From JAGVPT01 sp049578505 (lineage in GTDB: Bacteria; Bacteroidota; Ignavibacteria; UBA10030; UBA8401): a stretch of 64,000 nt of DNA. The translations under genes and the position numbers were made by a program. Every line of letters begins with the position of its first letter. Positions within the stretch are counted from its first letter, which is position 1. Positions 45,569 to 54,391 of the stretch are shown one piece after another. The stretch is from assembly GCA_049578505.1 (NCBI GenBank), contig JBAUMC010000059.1, positions 1 to 64,000 of the forward strand. Direction: 5' to 3'. Below the pieces are notes generated by a model. That model worked only from the letters and a program-made list of their open reading frames with translations, was not told the origin of the DNA and made no database searches.

Positions 45569-46024
45569 ATGAATGGACTGAAACGCATTTTACTCATGGA
45601 AGACAACCCGAAGGATGTTGAACTTACCCTTGCGGCACTCGATGAACACAATCTTGCCAACGAGGTAGTCGTTGCACGCGATGGAGCCGAGGGGTTGGAT
45701 TATCTTTACATGCGTGGACAATTTCAGATGCGTCCCAGCGGAAATCCTGCGGTGATTCTCCTCGACCTCAAAATGCCGAAGGTCGACGGCCTGGAAGTTC
45801 TTCGCCAGGTGAAATCCGATCCGGGCTTGAAAGCGATTCCGGTTGTGATGCTCACTTCCTCGCGGGAAGAAAAGGACCTGGTGGCGAGCTATAACCTTGG
45901 CGTAAACGCGTATGTGGTCAAACCGGTAAATTTTCAGGAATTTCTGAACGCTGTCAAAGAACTCGGCGTCTTTTGGGCCATCATTAACGAGCCGCCGCAA
46001 GACAGCGTTAAGAAAGTGAAGTGA
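45569..46024 (+). CDS. Rcp1-like single-domain response regulator
   Basis: 151 residues, a receiver domain only. Acidic pocket LLMEDNPKDVELTL, phospho-Asp in AVILLDLKMPKVDGLEVL, Thr in VVMLTSSREEKDL, Lys in GVNAYVVKPVNFQEF. The NPKDVELT wording and the loop with LDYLYMRGQF are typical of Rcp1-type partners of phytochrome-like kinases. With no output domain it probably relays phosphate or acts by protein contact. It sits between the kinase that should phosphorylate it and a hybrid kinase 19 bases downstream, so a phosphorelay is plausible. Confidence 0.93.
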   Translation: MNGLKRILLMEDNPKDVELTLAALDEHNLANEVVVARDGAEGLDYLYMRGQFQMRPSGNPAVILLDLKMPKVDGLEVLRQVKSDPGLKAIPVVMLTSSREEKDLVASYNLGVNAYVVKPVNFQEFLNAVKELGVFWAIINEPPQDSVKKVK

Positions 46025-46043
46025 GGGAAAAAAGGAGCGTCTC

Positions 46044-48350
46044 ATGGAAAAACAACTACACATTCTTCATCTGGAAGATAATGCGAATGACGCCGAATTC
46101 TTGCAAGCAAAATTAGAAGAGGCGGATATTCCATGTCAGATCAGGGTCGTTCAAACCCGCGATGAGTTTGTGAACGCACTTGACACGAAGGAATATGATT
46201 TGATCGTTTCCGATTTTTCATTGCCGTCGTTCGACGGGAGGTCCGCCCTCGACATCGCTCTTTCTAAATGTCCTGATACCCCTTTTATTTTTGTCTCAGG
46301 GACAATAGGAGAAGATGCGGCGATCGAAAGCCTGGTCCGGGGCGCGACGGATTATGTTTTGAAGGGAAGGAATGCCCGCCTGATCCCGGCCGTGCGGAGA
46401 GCGTTGCAGGAAGCAAAAGCCCACAAAGAGCGCATGCAGGCAGATGAAGCGCTCAAACAGGAGCGCATTTTACTCCGAACAGTAATCGATAATCTCCCCG
46501 ATGGAATCTATACGAAAGACCTCCTCTGTCGGAAAACTCTTGCCAACCCGGTTGACGTGAGCAATATGGGGTTGCGATCGGAAGCCGACGCGTTGGGTAA
46601 GGACGATTTTGCAATTTTCCAGAAAGAAGTGGCGGAAGGATTTCACGCCGACGACCTGACGGTGCTTCAAACAGGCAAGCCTGTTACCAACAGGGAAGAG
46701 TATATGATTGATGCGAAAGGTCGGAAGCGTTGGCTGCTCACGTCCAAAATTCCATTAAAAGACCAAAAGGGACAAATTACAGGATTAGTGGGAATTGGCC
46801 ACGACATCACTGAAGATAGACGGGCGGAGGAGGCTTTACGAGAATCAAAAGAAAAATATCAAAACTTGTTCGAGAGTAATCTTGCTGCAACATTTGTGTC
46901 GACGCCGGATGGAAAGGTTCTTGAATGCAATCCGGCGTACGTCCGCATGTTCGGATTTTCCTCCGTTGATGAGGCCAAAGGTACGGATATTAACCTTCTG
47001 TACAGCGACCCGCAAAAAAGGGATCGGATGATCGACACACTCCGGACACAGAAACAGATTGAACATCTTGATATTCAAATGATGACCAAGAACAAAAGCC
47101 CGTTACGGGTCATCGCGAACATTGTCGGAAAATTCGACGAGCATAATGTGCTCACGCAAATGAATTGCTATTTGCTTGACGATACAAAACAACAACTGCT
47201 TGAACAGCAGTTGATTCAGGCTCAAAAATTGGAGAGCCTGGGGACGCTCGCCGGCGGCATCGCTCATGATTTCAATAATATCCTCGGAATAATTGTCGGC
47301 CATGCGACTCTTGTCAAGCGATCAGGACTTGATGCTGAAAAACAATCTCAGAGCATCGATGCAATAACGACAGCCGCGCAACGTGGTGCCGCCTTGGTTC
47401 GTCAGCTCCTTACCTTTGCCCGCAAAAGCGATGTTATCATGCATCGCATTCAATTGAATGATTCGGTCAAGGAAGTAGCATCGCTCATCCGCGAAACATT
47501 CCCGAAAATCATCGACGTAGCGATTGAACTTCAGGAAAACATTCCGTTGATTCTTGCGGACTCGACACAGATACATCAGGTTCTTCTTAATCTTTGTGTC
47601 AATGCCCGCGACGCGATGCCGGAAGGGGGCAAACTCACTATATCGACTCGAATCGTCGAGGGGAACGATCTCCAGTCGAAGTTTCCGAAGGCAGTGTCTT
47701 CTGATTACGTTCTCGTGGAAGTTGCTGATACAGGCAGTGGTATGACTGAAGAAACTCGCCTGAGGATATTCGAGCCCTTTTTTACAACAAAAGGGGAGGG
47801 CAAAGGCACAGGGCTGGGTCTTGCAGTCGCGTTCGGAATAATTTCACTGCACCACGGGTTCATCGACGTCTCGAGTTCGCTGGGACATGGGACCACGTTT
47901 TCGTTCTACTTCCCGGTGAATGCCGAAGAAATCGAACCATTTCAAATCAAAGGGGAGATGCTCGGCGAGACGCCAGGAGGGACGGAAACGATTCTTCTCG
48001 TTGAAGACGAGGAAATGTTGCGAGAATTGGCAAAGATGACCCTCAAAGGGAAAGGATATAGGGTCATCACAGCTGCAAATGGAGAGGAGGCAATAGAAAT
48101 TTACAAAGTCCGTAACAAAGAAATTGCTCTTGTTCTTTCCGATATGGGTCTGCCGAAGCTGGACGGCTACAGCGCTTTCAAGGAATTGAAAATAATTAAC
48201 CCGGCGATAAAATTCATTATCGCCAGCGGATACATCGACCCGGGGCAAAAATCCGATATCCTAAGATCGGGCGTTAGAGAATTCATCCAAAAACCTTACG
48301 TGCCGAACGACATGTTGGGCAAAATCCGGAACGTTCTCGATTTAACGTAA
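46044..48350 (+). CDS. Hybrid histidine kinase REC-PAS-PAS-HK-REC
   Basis: 768 residues, with no membrane helix. An N-terminal receiver (about 1-125; ILHLEDNANDAEFL, phospho-Asp in DLIVSDFSLPSFDG) is followed by two PAS domains (about 145-270 and 275-390; VIDNLPDGIYTKDL and NLFESNLAATFVSTPDG). Then come HisKA with the phospho-His in GGIAHDFNNILGIIVGHA, HATPase (NLCVNARDAMPEGG, VADTGSGM, GKGTGLGLAVAFG), and a C-terminal receiver (about 640-768; ILLVEDEEMLRELA, VLSDMGLPKLDG, IQKPYVPNDM). The layout suits a cytoplasmic relay that receives phosphate from the upstream kinase/Rcp1 pair. No output domain or DNA-binding protein follows, so the final target lies elsewhere. Confidence 0.93.
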   Translation: MEKQLHILHLEDNANDAEFLQAKLEEADIPCQIRVVQTRDEFVNALDTKEYDLIVSDFSLPSFDGRSALDIALSKCPDTPFIFVSGTIGEDAAIESLVRGATDYVLKGRNARLIPAVRRALQEAKAHKERMQADEALKQERILLRTVIDNLPDGIYTKDLLCRKTLANPVDVSNMGLRSEADALGKDDFAIFQKEVAEGFHADDLTVLQTGKPVTNREEYMIDAKGRKRWLLTSKIPLKDQKGQITGLVGIGHDITEDRRAEEALRESKEKYQNLFESNLAATFVSTPDGKVLECNPAYVRMFGFSSVDEAKGTDINLLYSDPQKRDRMIDTLRTQKQIEHLDIQMMTKNKSPLRVIANIVGKFDEHNVLTQMNCYLLDDTKQQLLEQQLIQAQKLESLGTLAGGIAHDFNNILGIIVGHATLVKRSGLDAEKQSQSIDAITTAAQRGAALVRQLLTFARKSDVIMHRIQLNDSVKEVASLIRETFPKIIDVAIELQENIPLILADSTQIHQVLLNLCVNARDAMPEGGKLTISTRIVEGNDLQSKFPKAVSSDYVLVEVADTGSGMTEETRLRIFEPFFTTKGEGKGTGLGLAVAFGIISLHHGFIDVSSSLGHGTTFSFYFPVNAEEIEPFQIKGEMLGETPGGTETILLVEDEEMLRELAKMTLKGKGYRVITAANGEEAIEIYKVRNKEIALVLSDMGLPKLDGYSAFKELKIINPAIKFIIASGYIDPGQKSDILRSGVREFIQKPYVPNDMLGKIRNVLDLT

Positions 48351-48445
48351 GGATTGTTCATACGGCGCGCTGGAAATAAAAGATGAAGGGGAGGTTTTAT
48401 TTTCTCTGGTCGTTCTATTCCGCGCAAGGGGGATAGAATTTTTGT

Positions 48446-48520
48446 TGCTGGCTCAATTTGAGGAAAAATATGTCATGCCCACGCGCCTTCGGAACGCGGG
48501 AATGACAAATTGAGCCAGCA
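48446..48520. repeat. Short palindromic repeat, copy C (75 bp)
   Basis: Perfect 14-bp terminal inverted repeats (48446-48459 TGCTGGCTCAATTT; 48507-48520). The interior is a shortened core, TGTCATGCCCACGCG...CGCGGGAATGACA, with one hairpin instead of two. The rest of 48351-48733 shows no supported gene. Confidence 0.8.
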
Positions 48521-48733
48521 CTCATACTTGAGATACCACCTCGTTACTAAGATATAATCCATTCTGTAATAGTTTTCATTTTACCCGTGACACCCACGAA
48601 AACGCTGCAGGGTTTTTCATAATCATCTTGATTCGCTTTTCTAAATCAAGTATATTGATTCGGTTCTTCTTTTGACACCTCTATACGTATGCGGCCTCCT
48701 GGATGGAATCGCTCTTTATATTATGGTACAGGC

Positions 48734-48844
48734 ATGAATCAGAAGTATCCCGTTCGTAATGGAGGAGTAATGGCCGCGTCCATGGCTACTACGAGCCCGC
48801 CTGTTCGATTCTTCATCCCCTATTACCTTTACCACAGCCGGTAG
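48734..48844 (+). other. Short ORF with strong internal Shine-Dalgarno before spmA
   Basis: A 36-codon frame (48734-48844) ends 3 bases before the spmA start. An in-frame ATG at 48770 is preceded by GGAGGAG, a much better site than any before spmA itself. The product would be 24 or 36 residues with no recognised family. It may be a leader peptide that couples translation into spmA. Evidence is only the ribosome site and the spacing. Confidence 0.3.
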
Positions 48845-48847
48845 CAA

Positions 48848-49852
48848 ATGCTCAACTATATTTGGATGTCGCTTATTGTCATCGGCCTTCTTGTCGGTGC
48901 GGGGAAAGATATCAATGATGAAGCGATTAATACGTACCGCAACGGCATTCCGTTCTACGCGACGCTGCATGTGGAAAAAACACCAACAGCGCTGCGGCAA
49001 ACGTGGGATGGGGAACTGGTGATTCCCCCCGAGACCTTCAACCAATTCTACGGAATAACCTCCGCGGCGTCGGAGATCGATCAACCTGTAGAGATGACGA
49101 CGGCTTCTACGGGAAAAACTTCCATTGCGATACTTGTTGACGATTCGTCCCCCTTGTTTTGGAAGGAGATGGCGAAAAATTCGGGCAGCAAAGATAAATT
49201 GCTCGGAACGGTGAATTCGATAAAATTTTCCGACGACAAAACCTCGGCGCAAATTTCCTTCCTTCTCGAAAAAGTCGACTATGTGAAGATTCGCGCCATC
49301 ACAAAAGCTGCGCTTGATTATGCCGATACCGCCGTAACAATTTCGCTCGGGCTTATCGGTGTGATGGCACTCTGGCTCGGCATCGTCAAAATTGCCGAAG
49401 AGGCCGGCCTGCTCAAAGTATTGACGAGACTATTAACCCCGGTGACCTCAAGGCTTTTTCCCGATGTGCCCCAGGACAGCCCTGCCATTGCTGCAATGAT
49501 TATGAATATCGCAGCGAATATGCTGGGTCTTAATAACGCTGCAACCCCCCTCGGCTTGAAAGCGATGGAAGAATTGAACAAACTGAACCCTAAATTAGGG
49601 ACTGCAACAAACGCAATGTGCACGTTTCTTGTCATCAATACTGCCGGTTTGACATTAGTTCCAGCAACGGCCATTGCGATAAGGGCGGCTCAAGGGTCCG
49701 CAGAACCGGGCATCATTATAGGAACCTCAATTTTCGGCGCAGGATGTGCAACGATTGCAGGTTTAGTTTCCGTCAAAATACTTGAGCGGCTTCCCCATTA
49801 TAAAAGAGATTTGCTTGTTGACGATCATCCTCCCGAATCGACTCATGGTTGA
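48848..49852 (+). CDS. spmA: SpmA-like nucleoside-recognition (Gate) domain membrane protein
   Basis: 334 residues. Helix 1 (MLNYIWMSLIVIGLLVGAG) is followed by DINDEAINTYRNG, then a soluble insertion of about 110 residues (35-140) rich in strands. The conserved membrane part follows: ITKAALDYADTAVTISLGL, LWLGIVKIAEEAGLLKVL, MIMNIAANMLGLNNAATPLG, TNAMCTFLVINTAGLTLVP. These are the SpmA/nucleoside-recognition motifs. The classical SpmA is about 195 residues, so the extra domain after helix 1 explains the length. SpmA/SpmB were named in spore formers, but the pair is widespread and its role here is unknown. spmB overlaps its last 8 bases. Confidence 0.88.
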   Translation: MLNYIWMSLIVIGLLVGAGKDINDEAINTYRNGIPFYATLHVEKTPTALRQTWDGELVIPPETFNQFYGITSAASEIDQPVEMTTASTGKTSIAILVDDSSPLFWKEMAKNSGSKDKLLGTVNSIKFSDDKTSAQISFLLEKVDYVKIRAITKAALDYADTAVTISLGLIGVMALWLGIVKIAEEAGLLKVLTRLLTPVTSRLFPDVPQDSPAIAAMIMNIAANMLGLNNAATPLGLKAMEELNKLNPKLGTATNAMCTFLVINTAGLTLVPATAIAIRAAQGSAEPGIIIGTSIFGAGCATIAGLVSVKILERLPHYKRDLLVDDHPPESTHG

Positions 49853-50393
49853 ACTATTCCGAAATATTATCAATATTATTTCAGTTGCGGCAATACCGTT
49901 GATGTTCTTTGTCTTCCTGGGATGGGGAATTGTGAAGAAGGTGAAAGTCTATGAGGTGTTTGTGGAGGGGGCGAAAGACGGATTTTATGTAGCAATAAAA
50001 ATTATTCCTTACCTCGTAGCCATGCTCGTTGCCATTGGTATTTTTCGGGCAAGCGGTGCGATGGATGTCGTCATCGCCCTTCTTTCGCCGGTGTCAAATC
50101 TTATTGGAATGCCCCCGGAGACGGTCCCCCTTGCAATTCTCCGGCCGCTGTCCGGGAGCGGCTCGATGGGCCTGATGACAGAATTGATGAAGGTACACGG
50201 TCCGGATTCGTTTATCGGAGTTCTTGCTTCGACAATGTACGGCAGTTCTGAGACAACGTTTTACGTTCTTGCTGTTTATTTTGGTGCGGTCGGAATCAAA
50301 AATACGCGTCACGCTCTTCCGGCGGGGATAATCGCCGACATCTTCGGAATGTTGGGCGCTCTTTGTATATGTCGAATATTTTTTGGTGTATAA
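49845..50393 (+). CDS. spmB: SpmB-like nucleoside-recognition (Gate) domain membrane protein
   Basis: 182 residues with helices IINIISVAAIPLMFFVFLGWG, AIKIIPYLVAMLVAIGIF and others. Conserved wording includes VFVEGAKDGF, ASGAMDVVIALLSPV, LAILRPLSGSGSMGLMTEL, HGPDSFIGVLASTMYGSSET and TFYVLAVYFGAVGI, which is a very good match to SpmB. The ATG at 49845 lies inside the end of spmA (8-base overlap); a longer in-frame start at 49782 would add 21 residues lying over spmA and has no family support. Expected to form a membrane complex with SpmA. The barrel-protein gene begins 1 base after its stop. Confidence 0.9.
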   Translation: MVELFRNIINIISVAAIPLMFFVFLGWGIVKKVKVYEVFVEGAKDGFYVAIKIIPYLVAMLVAIGIFRASGAMDVVIALLSPVSNLIGMPPETVPLAILRPLSGSGSMGLMTELMKVHGPDSFIGVLASTMYGSSETTFYVLAVYFGAVGIKNTRHALPAGIIADIFGMLGALCICRIFFGV

Positions 50394-50394
50394 A

Positions 50395-51744
50395 ATGGAA
50401 AAAATAACGAAAACCCTTTTCCTTACAGTCATTGCCTTCGCATTTTTTTCCTCAACCGCTTTTGCGCAAAAATCTCTCGCGACAATGACAAGCAAACCGG
50501 ACCCAAGTTCTATTACTGGCGGCCTTGGACTTACCTGGATAAACGGACAGGAATACTATCTCATCAGTATTGCCCCGGACCTGGCGTTCGGAAACTTTGG
50601 CTTCGGGCTGGACTTAAATCTACTCATTAGCGGCACAGACCACAAGATCCGGAAAACAGGTTTCGATTCAACAACATACGATTACATCCGCATGATACGT
50701 TACGTGCGCTGGGGCCTTAAGGGGGACAACGTGTACGCCCGTCTTGGAGTGCTCGACTATTCACAACTCGGGCATGGCTTTATCATGTATCTATACAATA
50801 ACAGCCCAAGCTACGACGACAGGCGGCTCGGCACTGAATTTGATTTGAATTTTGGCAAGTATGGCCTGGAAACCGTTTACGGAGATTTTGCAAGGCTGGG
50901 TGTCATGGGCTTGAGGGCGCATGTGAACCCTCTTCAATTCACGACTCTCGGAAAGATTCCGGTCCTTGGGGGAATGGAGATCGGAGCGACATGGGCTGGA
51001 GACATGCGACTCGACTCGAAAGATACCGGCTACACGCTTGTCAACGGAGTTCCTACGCCGTCAGATGACGGAGCGATGAATATTGTCGGCGCAGATATCG
51101 GATTTCCTCTCGTGCGCATCCCGACGGTGAAGTCTACTTTGTATGCGGATTATGCGAAAATACTTTCGTTTGGGAGCGGCGAAGCGGTAGGGTTGGAAAC
51201 TGATTTTTCGGGACTCGGGCTTCTCAGCATTCTAACAAAATTTGAGCGCCGCTTTACAGGAGAAAAATTTATTGCAAACTACTTCGACTCATTTTATGAA
51301 TTGGACCGGTACGAGCTTTCCGGAGCGGCATTAACCAGCAAGGCGCAAATGCTGGATAACGTCACTTCCGCCCAACCCGGATTTTTTGGCGATCTGACGA
51401 TTGCGGTGCTCAACAAGCTGCAAATCCGCGGGATGTACTCGAAACTTGATAAGATTGACACGAGCGGCACGTTGCACATCGGCACTTCGACCGGTTCGCT
51501 TCTTCCCATGTTTGTCGTCGATGCCGGCTACGACAAGAAATACATCAAGAACAATAAGGACATTTTCACGCTTGACGATCGCTCGCTGCTGCATGCTTCA
51601 ATCGGATACAAACCCTATCCGTTCGTGCTCGTTTCGATGCTGTATTTGTGGACATTTGTGCCGGTGGCTGAACCTAACGGCAACACGCACTATGTAACCC
51701 AAAAGCGCATCGAACCGGAAGTGTCGATGTCATTTCCTCTCTGA
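50395..51744 (+). CDS. Outer-membrane beta-barrel protein of unknown function
   Basis: 449 residues with a signal peptide (TLFLTVIAFAFFSSTAFAQ). After it come many alternating hydrophobic strands (LGLTWINGQEYYLISIAPDL, FGFGLDLNLLISG, YARLGVLDYSQLG, VLVSMLYLWTFVPV) and a last strand, EPEVSMSFPL, that suits a barrel end. No named family. It begins 1 base after spmB's stop, so it shares that transcript; whether it works with SpmA/SpmB cannot be told. An upstream in-frame start at 50383 overlaps spmB and is less likely. Confidence 0.7.
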   Translation: MEKITKTLFLTVIAFAFFSSTAFAQKSLATMTSKPDPSSITGGLGLTWINGQEYYLISIAPDLAFGNFGFGLDLNLLISGTDHKIRKTGFDSTTYDYIRMIRYVRWGLKGDNVYARLGVLDYSQLGHGFIMYLYNNSPSYDDRRLGTEFDLNFGKYGLETVYGDFARLGVMGLRAHVNPLQFTTLGKIPVLGGMEIGATWAGDMRLDSKDTGYTLVNGVPTPSDDGAMNIVGADIGFPLVRIPTVKSTLYADYAKILSFGSGEAVGLETDFSGLGLLSILTKFERRFTGEKFIANYFDSFYELDRYELSGAALTSKAQMLDNVTSAQPGFFGDLTIAVLNKLQIRGMYSKLDKIDTSGTLHIGTSTGSLLPMFVVDAGYDKKYIKNNKDIFTLDDRSLLHASIGYKPYPFVLVSMLYLWTFVPVAEPNGNTHYVTQKRIEPEVSMSFPL

Positions 51745-51779
51745 AGTTTAGGCGCCCGCTTTTAGCACACGGGAATGAA

Positions 51780-53417
51780 ATGAATGTAAAATTCAGCTTT
51801 CTTCTTATCTGGTTTGCCGCAGGCTCATTATTTTCTGCTGAGCCTGTCGCTCTCCCATCGACAGTCACCTCAGTTACGGTGTACAGCGATCGCGCGGCAG
51901 TGACGCGCATGGGGCAGGTTTCGCTTCAAACCGGAAATTATCTCCTCTCATTTGACAACCTCCCTGCAAACATCCTTGACCAGTCGATCCGCGTCTCGGG
52001 CGAAGCCGCGGGAGCGAAAATTGTGGACGTTCATGTTGGGACGACCTTCCTCGACACGATTCCCGAAGAACGAATACGCACTCTGCAATCGAAGGTCCAG
52101 GAGCTGCAAGCAGGCGTGAACGAACTCAATGACCGTCTCAGCATTTTGAATACCGAGCGAGATTTCATACAGCAGATCAAGGCACAAACCGCCGACAACA
52201 TCAATAAGGATCTCAAAGTGCAGCGGCCGACGATTGAGGACTGGCAAAAGGTGCTCGCTTTTTTCGATTCAAACCTGAACAAGAATTTTGCCGAGCAGCG
52301 TAAAATTGTCAGCGACTGTACCGATATTCAAAATAAAATCGATGCCCTTGAAAAGCAGATCCACCAGATATCCCTGCACACCCGAAGGTCCGTGAAAAAT
52401 ATTGTCGTTGGAGTTCTAGTGGAGAAGGCAGGCGAGGTTAGGCTTTTTCCGACATATGTGGTGAGAGGTGCTCTTTGGTACCCGCAATACGATGTGCGGA
52501 TCTCAACGGGCTCGCAGGATGTCGAACTGGATTATTATGGATTCGTTCAACAAAGCACTGGTGAAGATTGGACGAACGTTGATATTTCCCTGTCGACTGC
52601 TCGCCCCGATGTGGGGGGAGTGAAACCGGAATTATTCCCTTGGTATCTCAAAATCGCAGAACCTGTGGGCGTGATGGAAAAGAGCCGTTCAATCGCTCCG
52701 GCCCGGGCGGCCAATAATGAAGTGGTGGTGTCCGCTCAAGCTGCCGCATCTGGAGCCATGCAGCCAATGGAGGTACCGGTTGCGGAAGTAGAGATACAAA
52801 CGACCTCTGCACTGTTCCACATTCCCTCGCAATCGACAATCCCGTCGGACAACGTAACGCACAAGGTTATGATCGCGATAGACAAATTGCACGCCGACTT
52901 TTCCTATTCCTCTACCCCGAAACTATCGCCGTTCGTCTATCTCAAAGCGACCGTCAAAAATAACACCCCTGAGCCGTTGCTTGGAGGGAAAGCGAATATT
53001 TTTTCCAACGATGATTTCGTCGCAACGTCATCGCTGAAGACAGTCTCACCGAACGAGACGTTCGATGCATATCTCGGTGCCGACCCGGCCATCAAAATCG
53101 AGCGGAAGCTGATTAACAAATTTACCGACTACACCGGGACATTTACGAAAAATGTAAGGGTAACCTACGAATTTAGTTATTCACTTGAGAATACCAAGAA
53201 AACGGAACAAACGGTATCGGTGCAAGACCAATTGCCGGTATCGCAGAACGAAAAAATTGCTGTCGAACAAGTTGAACCGGCCGAAAAGGACATTCGCCAG
53301 GACAGTCAGGGATTCTTGAATTGGAATATGACATTGACTCCCGGCGAGAAGAAAAACTGGAGGCTGAAATTCAACATTGAATACCCACAGGGAACCGCTG
53401 TATTAGGACTCGAATAG
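51780..53417 (+). CDS. DUF4139 (MuiA-type) domain protein
   Basis: 545 residues. A signal segment (LLIWFAAGSLFSAEP) is followed by the DUF4140 N-terminal domain (TSVTVYSDRAAVTRMGQVSL, FDNLPANILDQSIRVSGEA), a coiled-coil helix pair (about 95-200; LQSKVQELQAGVNELNDRLS, IQNKIDALEKQIHQI), and the DUF4139 body (ALWYPQYDVRIS, LDYYGFVQQSTGEDWTNVDI) to a terminal strand (NWRLKFNIEYPQG). This matches the mucoidy-inhibitor MuiA family, whose biochemical role is not established. Probably periplasmic or outer-membrane associated. Proline dehydrogenase begins 6 bases after its stop, so they are co-transcribed, although no functional link is obvious. Confidence 0.88.
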   Translation: MNVKFSFLLIWFAAGSLFSAEPVALPSTVTSVTVYSDRAAVTRMGQVSLQTGNYLLSFDNLPANILDQSIRVSGEAAGAKIVDVHVGTTFLDTIPEERIRTLQSKVQELQAGVNELNDRLSILNTERDFIQQIKAQTADNINKDLKVQRPTIEDWQKVLAFFDSNLNKNFAEQRKIVSDCTDIQNKIDALEKQIHQISLHTRRSVKNIVVGVLVEKAGEVRLFPTYVVRGALWYPQYDVRISTGSQDVELDYYGFVQQSTGEDWTNVDISLSTARPDVGGVKPELFPWYLKIAEPVGVMEKSRSIAPARAANNEVVVSAQAAASGAMQPMEVPVAEVEIQTTSALFHIPSQSTIPSDNVTHKVMIAIDKLHADFSYSSTPKLSPFVYLKATVKNNTPEPLLGGKANIFSNDDFVATSSLKTVSPNETFDAYLGADPAIKIERKLINKFTDYTGTFTKNVRVTYEFSYSLENTKKTEQTVSVQDQLPVSQNEKIAVEQVEPAEKDIRQDSQGFLNWNMTLTPGEKKNWRLKFNIEYPQGTAVLGLE

Positions 53418-53423
53418 GACTGA

Positions 53424-54323
53424 ATGAATATTTTCAATCAACTCATTGTTTCTCTCCTCCCATTAACTCCAAAATCAATTGTTGCCCGATTTGCCAAACC
53501 GTACATCGCGGGAGAGGAGCTTGCGGACGCTATTCGTACGGTAACGGCATTGAACGCCGGCAACGCTATGGCAACAGTCGATGTGCTCGGTGAGGATATC
53601 ACCACCCGCGAGGAAGCGGTTGCTGCGCGCGAAGAATGCAAACGGGTGCTTGCCGCTATCGCTAGCAACAAACTCGATGCCAACGTATCGATTAAGCTGA
53701 CGCAACTTGGCCTCAAAATCGATACCGGGTTTTGCCGTTCGAACGTCGAAGAAATTCTTGATGCGGCAAAGGCACAAAATAATTTTGTCCGCATCGACAT
53801 GGAAGACCACACTTGTACCGATGATACGCTTAAGATATTTCGTGCCGTCAAGCAAAAATATTCGAGCGTGGGCATCGTTATTCAGGCGTGCCTCAAGAGG
53901 AGCGAGAACGACATCCGTCAGCTTGCCGCAGAGCAGGCGAAAGTTCGGCTTTGCAAAGGGATCTACAACGAGCCCGCCGAGATTTCATTCAAAGGCAAAG
54001 GGGAGATTCAACAAAATTATCTCCGATTGCTTAGGATGTTACTCGAAGCCCGATGCTACGTCGGGATCGCGACACACGATGACCTGCTGCTCAACGGAGC
54101 AAAAGCGATGATCGGGGAAATGAAACTCTCGCCGCATGAGTACGAATTTCAAATGCTGCTCGGCGTCCGTAACGAGAAACGCGGCGAGTTAATCCGTCAA
54201 GGACACCGGCTTCGAGTCTATACGCCCTACGGAAAACGGTGGTACGCATACTCTGTGCGCCGTTTGAAAGAAAACCCGCAAATGGCTGGGTACATCCTAA
54301 AAAGTATTTTTTGGGGTGATTAG
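53424..54323 (+). CDS. putA: Proline dehydrogenase
   Basis: Oxidises proline to 1-pyrroline-5-carboxylate with FAD and passes electrons to the quinone pool. 299 residues, the size of a stand-alone (monofunctional) enzyme without the P5C dehydrogenase half. The barrel shows NVSIKLTQLGL, FVRIDMEDHTCTDDTL, VGIVIQACLKRSENDI, RLCKGIYNEP, GIATHDDLL, FQMLLGVR and the substrate-binding arginine pair region YTPYGKRWYAYSVRRLKENP. A single-function gene might be called prodh. The next gene is an OPT peptide transporter, which would supply proline-containing peptides; this is contextual only. The ATG follows the DUF4139 stop by 6 bases. Confidence 0.92.
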   Translation: MNIFNQLIVSLLPLTPKSIVARFAKPYIAGEELADAIRTVTALNAGNAMATVDVLGEDITTREEAVAAREECKRVLAAIASNKLDANVSIKLTQLGLKIDTGFCRSNVEEILDAAKAQNNFVRIDMEDHTCTDDTLKIFRAVKQKYSSVGIVIQACLKRSENDIRQLAAEQAKVRLCKGIYNEPAEISFKGKGEIQQNYLRLLRMLLEARCYVGIATHDDLLLNGAKAMIGEMKLSPHEYEFQMLLGVRNEKRGELIRQGHRLRVYTPYGKRWYAYSVRRLKENPQMAGYILKSIFWGD

Positions 54324-54391
54324 TAAATGCCGGCCGAAACACAGTCCCGCACAATCGTCTCGTAATTCACTATTTATAGAAGGAGAGTATC

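Noticed and set aside
15755..48520. CRISPR array
   Set aside because: The palindromic repeats are dispersed singly over 33 kb, vary in length and have no spacer-repeat periodicity or cas genes.
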